DNA of 64,000 nt from Stenotrophomonas sp. ISL-67 (lineage in GTDB: Bacteria; Pseudomonadota; Gammaproteobacteria; Xanthomonadales; Xanthomonadaceae). Under the pieces are notes generated by a model. The model saw only the letters and a list, made by a program, of their open reading frames with translations, was not told where the DNA came from and did not search any database. The stretch is from NCBI RefSeq assembly GCF_018612915.1, contig NZ_JAGGRL010000001.1, forward strand, positions 658,561 through 722,560, written 5' to 3'. The position numbers were made by a program, and so were the translations under genes. This document shows, piece after piece, positions 55,011 to 64,000 of this stretch (position 1 is the stretch's first letter; each line of letters starts with the position of its first letter).

Positions 55011-58000
55011 TCAGAGCACCCAGGTCACATTGGCCTTCAGGCCGTGGTCGCGAGCGCCGTCGCCGTGCTGGCTGCTGTAGGCGGCGCCTACGGTCAGGTC
55101 CGGGCGCAACGTGACTTCGACGCCGGCTTCGATGGCCAACGTGTCGTCGGCCACTGGCAGTCCATTGATGGCAAAGGCGCTGCTACCGTCGGTGGCAAAG
55201 GACAGTCGGGCGCTTCCGGTCACATCATTGAAGGCATGCCGCCAGCCCGCCATCACTCGCCAGTTGGCCTGCAGGGTGCCAGCGCTGAAGGTGCTGCCTG
55301 CACGTACGCCGAGAGTTGAGAACAGCGTATCGGTCGTCTCTTTGCGCGCGCTCAGTGCGCTGATGCCGGCATGCTCGCGGAAGCCTTCTGAGGTCATGCC
55401 GACGTAGGCCAGGTTGGCAAACGGTTCCAGTTCTACCTCGCGTGTCGGCAGCTTCCAACCCAGCTCGCCGAAGGCTTGAACGCTGCTGGTGTGGTAATCG
55501 GCACGGTTGCGTTCATTGACGCCGGTGAAGGTGATCGTTCGGTCGGTCTCGATCAAATGGTGGCCAAACAACGCGCCGCCGCGCAGCTGGAGCGCATCGC
55601 CCACCGTGGTGCCGGCATAAAGGCCGAGCTGGTAGCTGTCGATCCTGGCATCTGAGCGTCGGGCATCAACGTCCAGCTTGCCGTGGCTGGCGGCGGCCAC
55701 CAGGCCGGCGTTCCAGTTGCCGAACTGATGGTCGCTACCGGCCACGATGCCGCCAGCGGAACGCTTGCTGCGTGCCGCGTTGCCATCGCCATCCTGGCGA
55801 CCCCAGCTGCCATGCATCCGGCCCCATGCGTTGCCATCAGTGGACAGGTCACTGGCTGCGTCCTGTGCGCCTTCGCGCTGGCGCAAGCGGTCGATGGCCG
55901 CCTCGCGCACGAATCGACTGTCCTGGATCAGAGTGGCGCGCACGCTGGCATGCACTTCACCGGAGAGCTGGTCGAAGGCCGATACCGCGTTGGCTTCATC
56001 CAGTTGAACCACCGCGTCGTACAGGCCTTTGCCTGTGCCCAGGCTCTCAATCGCGGTACTGGTGGCGACCTGGTTGAGCGTGGTGGCCACCGCCGGGAAC
56101 AGCACTTGATTGCGGGCCAGCGTCAGCGACAGGGTGTGGCCATCGTTGGCCAGGGTCGGAGTCAGGAAGGCGAAATTGGTGCTGATTTCGTCAAAGGCGC
56201 CGCTGATCCCGGCATCGGCACTGAGCACCTGATAGGTGGTGCTCGGGGACCAGCTGCCATCGGCGGCCAATACCATGGCGCTGCGGCCCTGCAGGGCGAT
56301 CGTGCCGCTGGCATGGATGTGGTCGGCGCTGCCGTCCGGCGTCGCTTCGATCTGGTACGTGGACCCGGTGGCGAAGGTGAGATCACCGGCCACGCTCAAC
56401 CGGCCGATCGAGTTGCCCGGCGCAATCGTGCCGCCGTCCATCACCACGGTGCTGCCGACGCTGCCGGTGCCTTTGAGCGTGGCGCCGTCATGCACGTTCA
56501 GCGTGCCGCCCAGTGCCCCGTTCACTGCCAGCGTGCCGGCGTTGACGTGGGTGGTGCCGGTGAAGGCGGTGCTGTCGCCAGTCACATCGAGTGTCCCTCC
56601 ACCGTTCTTGTTGATACGGCCGCTGCCGCTGAACAGGCTGGAGAAGCTCGCATCGCTGTTCTGCTGCATCGACAGCGTAGCGGTTGCTGCGATATTCATC
56701 GTGCCGCTGCCGAGGTTGCTTGCGTTACCAGCCAAGGTGCCTGCGGTGATGGTGGTGCCGCCGCTGTAGCTATTGTTTCCGCTGAGCGTGGTAGAGCCGC
56801 TGCCGAGCACCCGCACAGCGCCGCTGCCGGAGATGTCGCCGGTAAACACCACGTCATCGCTGCGGTTGAACGCCAACGTGCCGTGGTTGAGCACATCGCC
56901 GGAAATCGCACCGTTGGTGCCGCCATCGCCGATCTGCAAAGTGCCTGCGGAGAGGATGGTGCTTTTGATGTCCGTCAAGGCGCTATCGATGCGCCAGGTA
57001 CCGCTGTCTTGTTTGAGAAGCTGGCCACGGAAGTAGGTGGAACCGGTCACGGCGTCTGTATACAGCTGCGAGTCGGTACCGCCCAATGCTAATGTGGAGG
57101 CCTCGTTGCCGATATCCAGATGACCTTCGATGCGGGAGCCGTCGAACAGCGTGACGTGGTGGGTGCCCGTATCACTCATGCGCACATCACCTCTCATCGT
57201 GCCGGAGTTGTTGAGGATGGAATCGCCGGAGACCACATCGAACGAGCCGTTGGTTCCTTGAACAGTCGAGCCCACGCCATTGGTCAAGCTGCCCCCCCGG
57301 TACAGCCCCACGCCAACTGTCTGGCTGCTGATGGTGCCACCACCAATGTTGTTGACCGTTGCAAGCTGGCTTGCATAGACGCCGTGGCCGTCGATGAAAT
57401 GCATGTCGATGTGGGGGAACGTGCCCGTGCTGATAATGGCCCCGCCATTGTTGGTCAACGTGCCGCCACCATCGAGATATACAGCATCACCCACGCCGCT
57501 GATGATGCCGTCAGCGGTGTTGGTGATCGTCGCGGTGCTGTCATAGATCTGCACGCCACGGCCATCGGCGGAGCTGATGGTTCCGCTGTTGAGCAGGGTG
57601 CCACCGTCAAACATGATCACGCCGCTGTCCTGCCCGGTGACAAGGCCACCGTTTGCGTTCGTGACTGCGCCCGTCCCTCTGATGCGGATGCCGTCCCCGG
57701 AGCTTCCCGTGCCGCTGATGGTGCCCGCATCATTGATGACCGCGCCATTTCCGTTGATTGATATGCCACTTGCTTCACCGGTGATAAGACCGCCACCCGT
57801 GTTGGTCACCGTTCCTGCGGCGCCGTCGATTCGTATGCCGTCGCCGTTGGCATCCATCGCCTGGATGGTGCCGCCCGCGTTGTTGATGGTGGCCCCTCCG
57901 CTGGATTTCACGCCAGCGCCACCCGTTACCGCATTCACGATCGCGCCGTAATTGTCGAGCGTGCCGTTGTTGTCGATGAACACCGAATTGGCAAGGGTGA

Positions 58001-61000
58001 TCCCGGCATTGACCTGCAGGGTGGCGTTATCGCCGGCAGCGTCGTCTACCACCACCTGGTGGCTACCCAGGGCCGAGTCGTGTGCCACCACCAGGGTGCC
58101 ACCGAGCACCTGGGTGCCGATGCCGCTGTAGCTGTTGGCACCGCTCAGGATCAGCTTGCCGCTGCCAACCTTGATCAAGCGATTGGCCAGGCCGCTATTG
58201 ACCAGGCTGCTGGCGAGGGTGGCGCTGACCCCGGCATCGGTGTTGATCGTGGCGCTGCTGCCGCTGGCCGGGCTCAACGCCAGGCTGTCGCCAGTGAGCA
58301 GATAGCCATCGCTGGCGAACTGCAAGGTGTCGAAGCGCTGCGTGCCGACGATGCTGACCGTCCCGGCAGTACCGCCGAAGTGCGCCACCGAGCCTGCCCA
58401 GCTGCTGTTGGTGGTTGCGCTGTCATTGGTCCATGTCGTGCCGGCGCTGCTCCAACTGCCAGCACCACCGGCGCCACCAACGAGACCACTGGGGGTGGCA
58501 TGGGAGCCATCCCAGAATTGAATGCTTTGGCCGGCGGCGAGAACCGTGAGATTGACCTGGTTTGCGGTGGCGGTGTCCACCTCATGATGGCCGACGGTGA
58601 AGCCGGCATGGCTGGAGCTGACCTGGGTATCGTCGAAGCCGCCGCTGAGCGTGCCGCCGTAATTGAACAGCCGGTACCACCCGGCCGAGGCGGTCTGCGC
58701 CTGCAAGGTGCCGCCCAGGGTGAGATCGCCCCCCACCTCGACCAGATCATTGGCCGGTCCACCGGCAACCTCGGCCTGGCCAAGTTCGAACACACTGGTA
58801 GAGCGGGCATCGAGTGCCAGGTTACCTGCGATGCGCAGGGTGCCGGGGCTGTTGCCGGCCGCCAGCGTACCCCGTACGTTGACGTTGCCGCCGATGTGGC
58901 CATTGCCGGCCAGGGTGCCGGCGGTATTCACCTGGACGTTGCCCGCCACCGAGCCGTTGATGACCAGCGTGCCGATTCCGGCGATCGTGCTGCTGGTATA
59001 GGTATTGGTGCCCGTGAGCGTAGTGGTTCCTGGGCCCGCCTGAAACAATGCGCCGGTACCACTGATGTCGTTGCTCACGATGAGTGCATCACTGCGACTG
59101 AAGACCAGCGAGGCATTGTTGATGACATTGCCACCGCCCAATGTGCCCGTGGTGCCACCGTTACCCACCTGTAGGGTACCGGCGTTGATGGTAGTGGTGT
59201 CGGTGTAGGTATTGGTGCCCGTGAGCGTGATCAAGCCACTGCCGCTCTGGATGAATCCACCGATGCCACTGATGTCGTTGTTTACCACCAAAGCGTCGCT
59301 GCGATTGAAGGCCAACGCGGCATTGTTGATGACCTTGCCGCTGCCCAGCGTGCCCGTGGTGCCGCCGCTGCCCACCTGCAGCGTGCCGTAGCTGATGGTG
59401 GTGTCGGTGTAGGTGTTGTCGGCGGTGAGCATCACAAGACCGCCCGTCTTGGTCAGTGCGTGACCCGAGATCACACCACCCAGGTTGAGGAGGACGCCAG
59501 GGGTCACGTCGACCGTTCCGCCGCGCGTCCCCAGGTTCACGGCGCGGGTGCTGTTGACGCCTGCGGTGCTTGCCAAGGTGCCGCCATCGAGCGTCAGGTC
59601 ACCGGTGACCGCCCCGAGGTTGTCATCGGAAGAAATCACCAGCGTGCCGCCGCTCACCGTGGTACCTCCGGTGTAGCTGTTGGCACGGGTCAGCAGGGTG
59701 GTGCCCGCTGCCTGGTTGACCGCACCCGCGCCGGTGATCCGGGTGTCGAAGATGTACGCCGGATCGGTGTGGTTGAAGTTCAAACTGCCGGTGCCCGCGC
59801 CAAAGCGCAGTTCGCCCGCTTCCAGCGTGCCAGCCGCGAGCGCAGTTTCGCCGACCGCGGCACCGATGTTCACCGCGCCTGCGGCTGTAGCATTCAGTGC
59901 GACGTCGACCAAACCGCTGCCGTTTGTGGCTGACACCTTGCCGCCGTGTTGCACGGTCAAGGTGCCTGTTCGAGAGACACCGACACCTAATTGGCCGCTG
60001 CTGGTCCAGGTGGAACCCACACCGTCTACCGTGACCTGGGTGTCGACGGCTCCGTCGATGATTCCAGTGCCGGTACTGCTGACCGTGCCGCCGCTTTGAA
60101 TGGCCAGCGTGCCGCCACTGACGTTGGCTTTTCCGTAGTCGTTGCTGCCCGTCAGCGTCAATGTGCCGCTACCGGTCTTGGTAAGCGACCCCGTTCCGGT
60201 CATGGCGCCCGTGTACTGGGTCGAGCGGTTGTCGCCACCGGTGCTCAGGGAACGGGCGCCCAGGGTGACAGTGCTGCCGGCAACGCCTGCCAAACTGCCA
60301 ATGGTCAGGTCGGCTGTTGCTGCGGAGATGTCGAAGCCGGCGTCGGCACCACTCAGATTCACCGCGCTCGTAGCAGCCAGGCTGCCGCCCGCACCCAGCG
60401 CGAGGGTGCCGTCACTGATGGTGGTGTCGCCGCTGTACGTGTTGACGCCACCCAGAGTCAGCGTTCCGCTATGCCGTTTCTCAATGCCGCCGGCGCCTTC
60501 GATCACGCCGTTGAAAGTGCCGCCAGTGATGGCGACAAGGTTGTCCGACAACGCGCCCGTTCTAAGGGTTCCGGCGCCCTGAAGGTCATTGATCGAGGTT
60601 GAGGGCGAATTCCTGTTCATGTCGTTGAAATCCAGGATTGCGCCGCCAGCGATGTGTATTGATGGCACCCATTCCAACGGGGTCAGGAAGCTGCTGTTGC
60701 CGATGCGTAGCGTGCCGTAATTGATGTTCAGTGCGCTGCGCGTTCCCGAAGAGTTGAACCCTGGGGAGCTGATCACCACCGTGCCTGTGTGACCGGCAGA
60801 ACCGAAGGCAAGCCCGGCCCCAGACCATAGGTTGGCGGTGCCCGTCAGAGTGAGCGTGGTGCCGGTAGCAGCGGAGATGGTCGGCGTTGTCGCCGCTTCG
60901 ATAGTGAGATGGTTTGCCAGGGTGATATCGGCGGTACCACGCAGTTCGCCATTGCTGCCCAGTGTCACGTCACCGGTGAGATCAGCAGGACTATCGACCT

Positions 61001-61211
61001 CCAGCACCAGGTTCTCGATCACGGTCTGCGCGCTCGCCACTTCAACCATCGTCATCCCCAACGCGAGCAGGCAGGCGTTGGCCAGCAGCGACAGACGCGG
61101 GGCCAGGCACATCGCTTTCGCGACGGCGCCGCCATGCGCTGAAGCCAGTTCGGAAACCACCTGGCACAGGCCAAGGGCGCGATTGAAGACGACGCGGTAA
61201 ACGTGGTTCAT
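55011..61211 (-). CDS. Large type V autotransporter adhesin
   Basis: 2066 aa secreted protein. N-terminus MNHVYRVVFNRALGLCQVVSE is an extended signal peptide region (ESPR), then a signal sequence ending VEVASAQT. The passenger is built of PATR-type repeats (GSGTLTLTGSN, NTYSGDTTISDGTLAL, TLQVGSGGTTGTLG), with a pertactin-like helix. The last ~280 residues form the autotransporter barrel (begins about residue 1790, ends LKANVTWVL). The final residue is Leu rather than the usual Phe/Trp. Expected to be surface-exposed, in adhesion or biofilm (inference). Confidence 0.9.
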   Translation of the reverse strand: MNHVYRVVFNRALGLCQVVSELASAHGGAVAKAMCLAPRLSLLANACLLALGMTMVEVASAQTVIENLVLEVDSPADLTGDVTLGSNGELRGTADITLANHLTIEAATTPTISAATGTTLTLTGTANLWSGAGLAFGSAGHTGTVVISSPGFNSSGTRSALNINYGTLRIGNSSFLTPLEWVPSIHIAGGAILDFNDMNRNSPSTSINDLQGAGTLRTGALSDNLVAITGGTFNGVIEGAGGIEKRHSGTLTLGGVNTYSGDTTISDGTLALGAGGSLAATSAVNLSGADAGFDISAATADLTIGSLAGVAGSTVTLGARSLSTGGDNRSTQYTGAMTGTGSLTKTGSGTLTLTGSNDYGKANVSGGTLAIQSGGTVSSTGTGIIDGAVDTQVTVDGVGSTWTSSGQLGVGVSRTGTLTVQHGGKVSATNGSGLVDVALNATAAGAVNIGAAVGETALAAGTLEAGELRFGAGTGSLNFNHTDPAYIFDTRITGAGAVNQAAGTTLLTRANSYTGGTTVSGGTLVISSDDNLGAVTGDLTLDGGTLASTAGVNSTRAVNLGTRGGTVDVTPGVLLNLGGVISGHALTKTGGLVMLTADNTYTDTTISYGTLQVGSGGTTGTLGSGKVINNAALAFNRSDALVVNNDISGIGGFIQSGSGLITLTGTNTYTDTTTINAGTLQVGNGGTTGTLGGGNVINNASLVFSRSDALIVSNDISGTGALFQAGPGTTTLTGTNTYTSSTIAGIGTLVINGSVAGNVQVNTAGTLAGNGHIGGNVNVRGTLAAGNSPGTLRIAGNLALDARSTSVFELGQAEVAGGPANDLVEVGGDLTLGGTLQAQTASAGWYRLFNYGGTLSGGFDDTQVSSSHAGFTVGHHEVDTATANQVNLTVLAAGQSIQFWDGSHATPSGLVGGAGGAGSWSSAGTTWTNDSATTNSSWAGSVAHFGGTAGTVSIVGTQRFDTLQFASDGYLLTGDSLALSPASGSSATINTDAGVSATLASSLVNSGLANRLIKVGSGKLILSGANSYSGIGTQVLGGTLVVAHDSALGSHQVVVDDAAGDNATLQVNAGITLANSVFIDNNGTLDNYGAIVNAVTGGAGVKSSGGATINNAGGTIQAMDANGDGIRIDGAAGTVTNTGGGLITGEASGISINGNGAVINDAGTISGTGSSGDGIRIRGTGAVTNANGGLVTGQDSGVIMFDGGTLLNSGTISSADGRGVQIYDSTATITNTADGIISGVGDAVYLDGGGTLTNNGGAIISTGTFPHIDMHFIDGHGVYASQLATVNNIGGGTISSQTVGVGLYRGGSLTNGVGSTVQGTNGSFDVVSGDSILNNSGTMRGDVRMSDTGTHHVTLFDGSRIEGHLDIGNEASTLALGGTDSQLYTDAVTGSTYFRGQLLKQDSGTWRIDSALTDIKSTILSAGTLQIGDGGTNGAISGDVLNHGTLAFNRSDDVVFTGDISGSGAVRVLGSGSTTLSGNNSYSGGTTITAGTLAGNASNLGSGTMNIAATATLSMQQNSDASFSSLFSGSGRINKNGGGTLDVTGDSTAFTGTTHVNAGTLAVNGALGGTLNVHDGATLKGTGSVGSTVVMDGGTIAPGNSIGRLSVAGDLTFATGSTYQIEATPDGSADHIHASGTIALQGRSAMVLAADGSWSPSTTYQVLSADAGISGAFDEISTNFAFLTPTLANDGHTLSLTLARNQVLFPAVATTLNQVATSTAIESLGTGKGLYDAVVQLDEANAVSAFDQLSGEVHASVRATLIQDSRFVREAAIDRLRQREGAQDAASDLSTDGNAWGRMHGSWGRQDGDGNAARSKRSAGGIVAGSDHQFGNWNAGLVAAASHGKLDVDARRSDARIDSYQLGLYAGTTVGDALQLRGGALFGHHLIETDRTITFTGVNERNRADYHTSSVQAFGELGWKLPTREVELEPFANLAYVGMTSEGFREHAGISALSARKETTDTLFSTLGVRAGSTFSAGTLQANWRVMAGWRHAFNDVTGSARLSFATDGSSAFAINGLPVADDTLAIEAGVEVTLRPDLTVGAAYSSQHGDGARDHGLKANVTWVL
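58960..59450 (-). repeat. Tandem in-frame repeats in the autotransporter passenger
   Basis: The segment encodes repeated units of about 66 residues containing NTYTDTTTINAGTLQVGNGG, NNASLVFSRSDALIVSNDIS and TTTLTGTNTYT, clearly duplicated two to three times at DNA level. Such tandem units are prone to in-frame copy-number change. Confidence 0.7.
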
Positions 61212-61761
61212 GGTGTGCTCTCAGCGGGTGCGCAAACGAATAAGCAAGGTCGCGACCGGGTGTGGCAGCGATCGATATGTCGAGTGAAGTGCAGGACCAT
61301 TCGTGGCCCAGTCGGTGTTGCGGGATTATTTGACCGCCCCGGTGCCGCACAGGACGACGGGCGGACTCGCTGGTTACGGTGCCAAGCCGACATGCGCCTG
61401 CCATTCGACTCGATCGATGGTGCGCGCAGAGCGGGTCATGGCATGCAGTAGGTAGGGCAGGGCTGGTGGGGCAGGTCCCGGCGTTGGTGAGGCGCGTCGG
61501 CGGCTACCTCACGCTTTGTTTCACTCGTGGCAGCCGTCATCAAGGAGAGTCAGTAGTTCCGGGGGTGTTATTCCGTCGGGATTATCGATAGGGGATTCAG
61601 GCTCGTCCATCCTGCTAATCAGCAGCTTGCGGTTCCGGGCATGCCGGCTTAGGCGGTCCACTTTTTGAGCAGCACTCCGGTATGATCCGTGCTGACAATA
61701 AGTCTTCGTTCATCCGCTCCAGGAGGCAGGATGAGGCGAGAGTTCACAGGGGAAAACAATA
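61212..61761. other. 550-bp gap between autotransporter and LuxR-type gene
   Basis: No gene supported. It is less GC-rich than its surroundings, especially from 61560 to 61700. It probably holds the promoters of both divergent genes. I could not define a reliable promoter, operator or RNA element. Confidence 0.6.
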
Positions 61762-62355
61762 GTGTCGTTCAGCAGTGCCAGCGTGTTTGAAATCTATGAC
61801 CAGCTGCCCGACGCGGTCTTCATGGTTGATGCAAACCATCGAATTGCCTATGCCAGCGCCGCTTGCGAAGACATCTTCGGATATGTCCCCGGCGAGTTGG
61901 CCGGTGTGCCGTTGCTGGATCTGGTGGTGCCGCGTGAACAGGACCGGACCTTGCGCGAGGCACGCAAGGTGGCGCGCGGCGGCGCCCGGGTCGGCTTCGA
62001 GAACCGTTACCTGCACAAGGCGGGTAATGAAGTACAGGTCATGTGGTCGGCACGTTGGTTGCAGGCGCAGCAGTTGCGCATCGGTCTTGCCCGCGATGTG
62101 ACTGCGTTGCGGCAACCGGTGTCTTCAAAGAGCGATGAGCTGCTTGGCGTTGCCCACCTGGCACCTCACGAGAAGAGGGTGCTGCAGTTGCTGCTCACCG
62201 AAGCCACCGAGAAACAGATTGCCGAGAAGCTCGGCCTTGCGGTCTCCACCACACATTCCTACGTCACGTTGATCTTCCGAAAGTTTGGCGTGCGTAGCCG
62301 TGCCGGGCTGATGGCCCTGTGGCTCCAGGCAATGAAGATCGACCGCGTGTTCTGA
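61762..62355 (+). CDS. PAS-domain LuxR-family regulator
   Basis: 197 aa regulator: a PAS sensor (residues about 8-115; IYDQLPDAVFMVDANHRIAYAS, GYVPGELAG) and a C-terminal LuxR/FixJ helix-turn-helix (LAPHEKRVLQLLLTEATEKQIAEKL and STTHSYVTLIFRKFGVRSR). It lacks an AHL-binding domain or receiver domain. Start GTG with AGGGGA 8 nt upstream. It is divergent from the autotransporter and is its most likely local regulator (inference). Confidence 0.9.
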   Translation: MSFSSASVFEIYDQLPDAVFMVDANHRIAYASAACEDIFGYVPGELAGVPLLDLVVPREQDRTLREARKVARGGARVGFENRYLHKAGNEVQVMWSARWLQAQQLRIGLARDVTALRQPVSSKSDELLGVAHLAPHEKRVLQLLLTEATEKQIAEKLGLAVSTTHSYVTLIFRKFGVRSRAGLMALWLQAMKIDRVF

Positions 62356-62728
62356 TCCGCCTCCTGTGTAGTTGGCAGCGCATTGAATCGCTTTTCCGAA
62401 TTGTATTCAGAAGCACAGTTCCCACCCGTTACGATCTCGGTAGGGCGCGGTCGGCGCTGCCAGTCCGACGGTCCTCGATGTTTCGCTTGTCGAAGGCTCA
62501 GTCGAAAGCGGGAACCGTGCGGGGCTTTGCTGCACAAATAACCCCGGCCTCCTTGCTACGCTGAGGCATTGACGCAGAGCAACCGCAGACCCTTGCAGGT
62601 CCGCATTGTGAACTTCATGGACATCAAGCCCGTTGGACCTCAGGCTTCGCGTACCCACCGGTATTTGCCCAAGGGTGCGAGCAGAGAAAGGGTGTGAGCC
62701 CAACCGGACAGCTATACGATCCAGATCC
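62356..62728. other. 373-bp gap without a supported gene
   Basis: I see no gene. GGGGCTTTGCTGCACAAAT at 62520-62538 resembles the terminal inverted repeat of some IS5-family insertion sequences, but no transposase remnant or matching second end is visible. Confidence 0.5.
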
Positions 62729-62947
62729 TCATATGGATTTGTTGTCCGCCTCGTAGACCAGAATATCGCCGGGCTGGCATTGCAGGTATTCGCAGATCTT
62801 GCATAGCGTCTCGAAACGGATGCCCCGAACTCGCCCGGATTTGAGCAGGGACAGATTCGACTCGGTGATGCCGATGTGTTGGGCAAGCTCGCGAGAGCGG
62901 ACTTTGCGCAAGGCGAGTACGACGTCTAAACGTACGACAATGGTCAT
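62729..62947 (-). CDS. XRE-family regulator (YozG-like)
   Basis: 72 aa Cro/C1-type helix-turn-helix: VRLDVVLALRKVRSRELAQHIGITESNLSLLKSGRVRGIRFETLCKICEYLQCQPGDILVYE. This is the YozG-type regulator that accompanies DUF2975 membrane proteins. The start ATG is 62947; the frame is open upstream. It lies 8 nt downstream of the DUF2975 gene, so the two are co-transcribed. Confidence 0.9.
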   Translation of the reverse strand: MTIVVRLDVVLALRKVRSRELAQHIGITESNLSLLKSGRVRGIRFETLCKICEYLQCQPGDILVYEADNKSI

Positions 62948-62955
62948 GATGGTAC

Positions 62956-63471
62956 TCAGACTATTGAGCGTTGGTCTTCCTCGAGCCGACTCGCGACATC
63001 GAAGAAGCGGGCAACCAACCACAGCACCGCAGTCACCAGGAGCGCGAGCAGATCGGCCATGTCCACGACCATGACCGGGGCACCGTCATGCGGTGCCAAG
63101 ACGGCACCGAGCATGATGGACAACGGACCATGGACCACCGCCGCAACGAAAAGCAATGCCGCGAAGTAGCGGTAGCGGCGACTGGTTTGGGCTGGAAACA
63201 GCTTTTCGACCCGAACCTGCCCAAGCAGCACAGCCAACTGATACAGCGCAGCGGCGACCAGCAGGCTCTGCAGAATCGCGAGTGCAGAGGCCCACGCCAG
63301 CGGTAGCCCTCCGCTATCCAACATAGTGCCTGCGGGACCGTCGCCGCCTTGCCACGCCCCCAGCAATCCACCCGCAGTGAGCAGGGGGGCCAGCAGTACG
63401 CCCAGCCACAACAAAAGCCGCAGCCTGCGGGAAGCGCTGTAAAGTCCATTTGACATATCTGTATTGTGCAT
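62956..63471 (-). CDS. DUF2975 membrane protein
   Basis: About 171 aa membrane protein with four hydrophobic helices (LRLLLWLGVLLAPLLTAGGLLG, ASALAILQSLLVAAALYQLAVLLG, RYFAALLFVAAVVHGPLSIMLGAV, MADLLALLVTAVLWLVARF), matching DUF2975, and a short charged C-terminus. Start MHNTDMSNG at 63471; MSNG at 63456 is possible. Paired with the XRE regulator. Role unknown. Confidence 0.85.
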   Translation of the reverse strand: MHNTDMSNGLYSASRRLRLLLWLGVLLAPLLTAGGLLGAWQGGDGPAGTMLDSGGLPLAWASALAILQSLLVAAALYQLAVLLGQVRVEKLFPAQTSRRYRYFAALLFVAAVVHGPLSIMLGAVLAPHDGAPVMVVDMADLLALLVTAVLWLVARFFDVASRLEEDQRSIV

Positions 63472-63520
63472 AGTAATTTCTGTTTTACAGAAAACAATAT
63501 TCGCAAAAGGATACACGCTG

Positions 63521-64000
63521 ATGATGGGTGGTGACAATAGAGAAGTGGGGGGTAGTCGCCGCGCTGGACGCCTGTCGGCATTGCTTTTGGCGCTTGCTTC
63601 CCCAGCTCTGACCTCCGCGTCTTCGCGGGATGCTTCGCAGTGGCTGCAAGCCGCCTCCGACGGCGACATCGCTGCCTTGGAAGTGGCGGTCTCCCAGCTT
63701 CCGTCCGACTGGGCCTTACTGGCGCAGGCGCGCATGGCCGCGGGCAACCTGGACGAAGCCACCGCCATAGCCCTGGCCGAACAGTTTTTGACACTGCGTG
63801 ACGCAGCCGACTGCGATGCCGTGCAGGCACAGGCGGTAATTGCGGATGCGGCTTTTTCATCGGCTCACTACGCGAAGGCGTCCACTGCAGCGCAGATCCA
63901 CCACGCCCTGTTGGAGCGCTGCAACGGCGATGCCAGCGCAATGGAAGGGGCGGCGATGATCGAGGCCTTGGCCGGTCGACTGGCAGACGTTGCACCTCAG
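63521..64000 (+). CDS. Exported protein, N-terminal part (cut by window end)
   Basis: An open frame of 160 codons runs off the window. It starts MMGGDNREVGGSRRAGRLSA, followed by a hydrophobic segment (LLLALASPALTSAS) that fits a signal peptide. The mature part is Ala-rich helical with TPR-like character (ALEVAVSQLPSDWALLAQARMAAGNL). AAGGA lies 11 nt upstream of the ATG. It is divergent from DUF2975 across 49 bp. Family not recognised. Confidence 0.7.
   Translation, partial: MMGGDNREVGGSRRAGRLSALLLALASPALTSASSRDASQWLQAASDGDIAALEVAVSQLPSDWALLAQARMAAGNLDEATAIALAEQFLTLRDAADCDAVQAQAVIADAAFSSAHYAKASTAAQIHHALLERCNGDASAMEGAAMIEALAGRLADVAPQ

Noticed and set aside
62520..62700. IS5-family insertion sequence remnant
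   Set aside because: Only an 18-nt resemblance to a terminal repeat; no second end, transposase codons or target duplication.
62407..62886. 159-codon minus-strand frame
   Set aside because: Composition is random-like, it overlaps the XRE gene, and no start signal or family resemblance is visible.

Overview
The window is high-GC, densely coded bacterial DNA that looks like a Stenotrophomonas (Xanthomonadaceae) chromosome. Three signs point there. The first is a six-gene efflux locus (LysR regulator, SDR, membrane-fusion protein, RND pump, second SDR, outer-membrane factor) laid out exactly like smeRv-smeU1VWU2X. The second is about twenty short GTAG-ended palindromes of the SMAG/REP type that is typical of this genus. 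The third is the Xanthomonadaceae-like gene order at the Entner-Doudoroff, sdh and lol loci. There is no tRNA or rRNA gene, no CRISPR array and no intact insertion sequence.

Layout. 1-5.5 kb: Entner-Doudoroff operon zwf-glk-pgl-edd-eda on the minus strand, with a divergent lone sugar-ABC ATPase (5.9-7.0 kb) across an intergenic region holding two palindromes. 7-12.6 kb: ygfZ, then the complete succinate dehydrogenase locus (SDHAF4-like factor, sdhCDAB, sdhE, ygfX). 12.6-24.3 kb: housekeeping genes for lipoprotein sorting (lolC, lolD), mutY-yggX, ftsY, htpG, rsmD, coaD, a YfhL-type ferredoxin and ggt. 24.8-34.7 kb: an MBL hydrolase, upp, a TonB receptor-phytase-phosphatase-pyrophosphatase run that looks like an exported phytate/phosphate-scavenging operon, a photolyase and an OmpA-like lipoprotein. 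35-44 kb: the smeRv-smeU1VWU2X efflux locus.

44.5-54.8 kb is the accessory part. It has a secreted endonuclease/exonuclease/phosphatase-fold protein, then a 2326-codon protein without a signal peptide that overlaps by 7 nt a 252-codon protein carrying a deaminase-fold CxxC signature. I regard this pair as the best candidate for an undescribed (toxin-like) system. A PEP-mutase-family enzyme and a 104-codon orphan follow. 54.8-64 kb has a terminator, a sequence like a shortened tmRNA/tRNA 3' end with a direct repeat (possible old attachment site), a 2066-codon autotransporter, a divergent PAS-LuxR regulator, an XRE/DUF2975 pair and a gene cut by the window end.

How the parts work together: zwf to eda convert glucose to pyruvate and glyceraldehyde-3-phosphate. 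The sdh block encodes complex II together with the small proteins that flavinylate and assemble it. The phytase block should release, cleave and import phosphate compounds at the outer membrane. The sme block is a regulated multidrug efflux pump with two accessory dehydrogenases. Repeats of the GTAG type sit in most intergenic gaps; one lies inside the htpG reading frame, and a longer GGTAGGGT-ended repeat supplies the stop codon of another gene.
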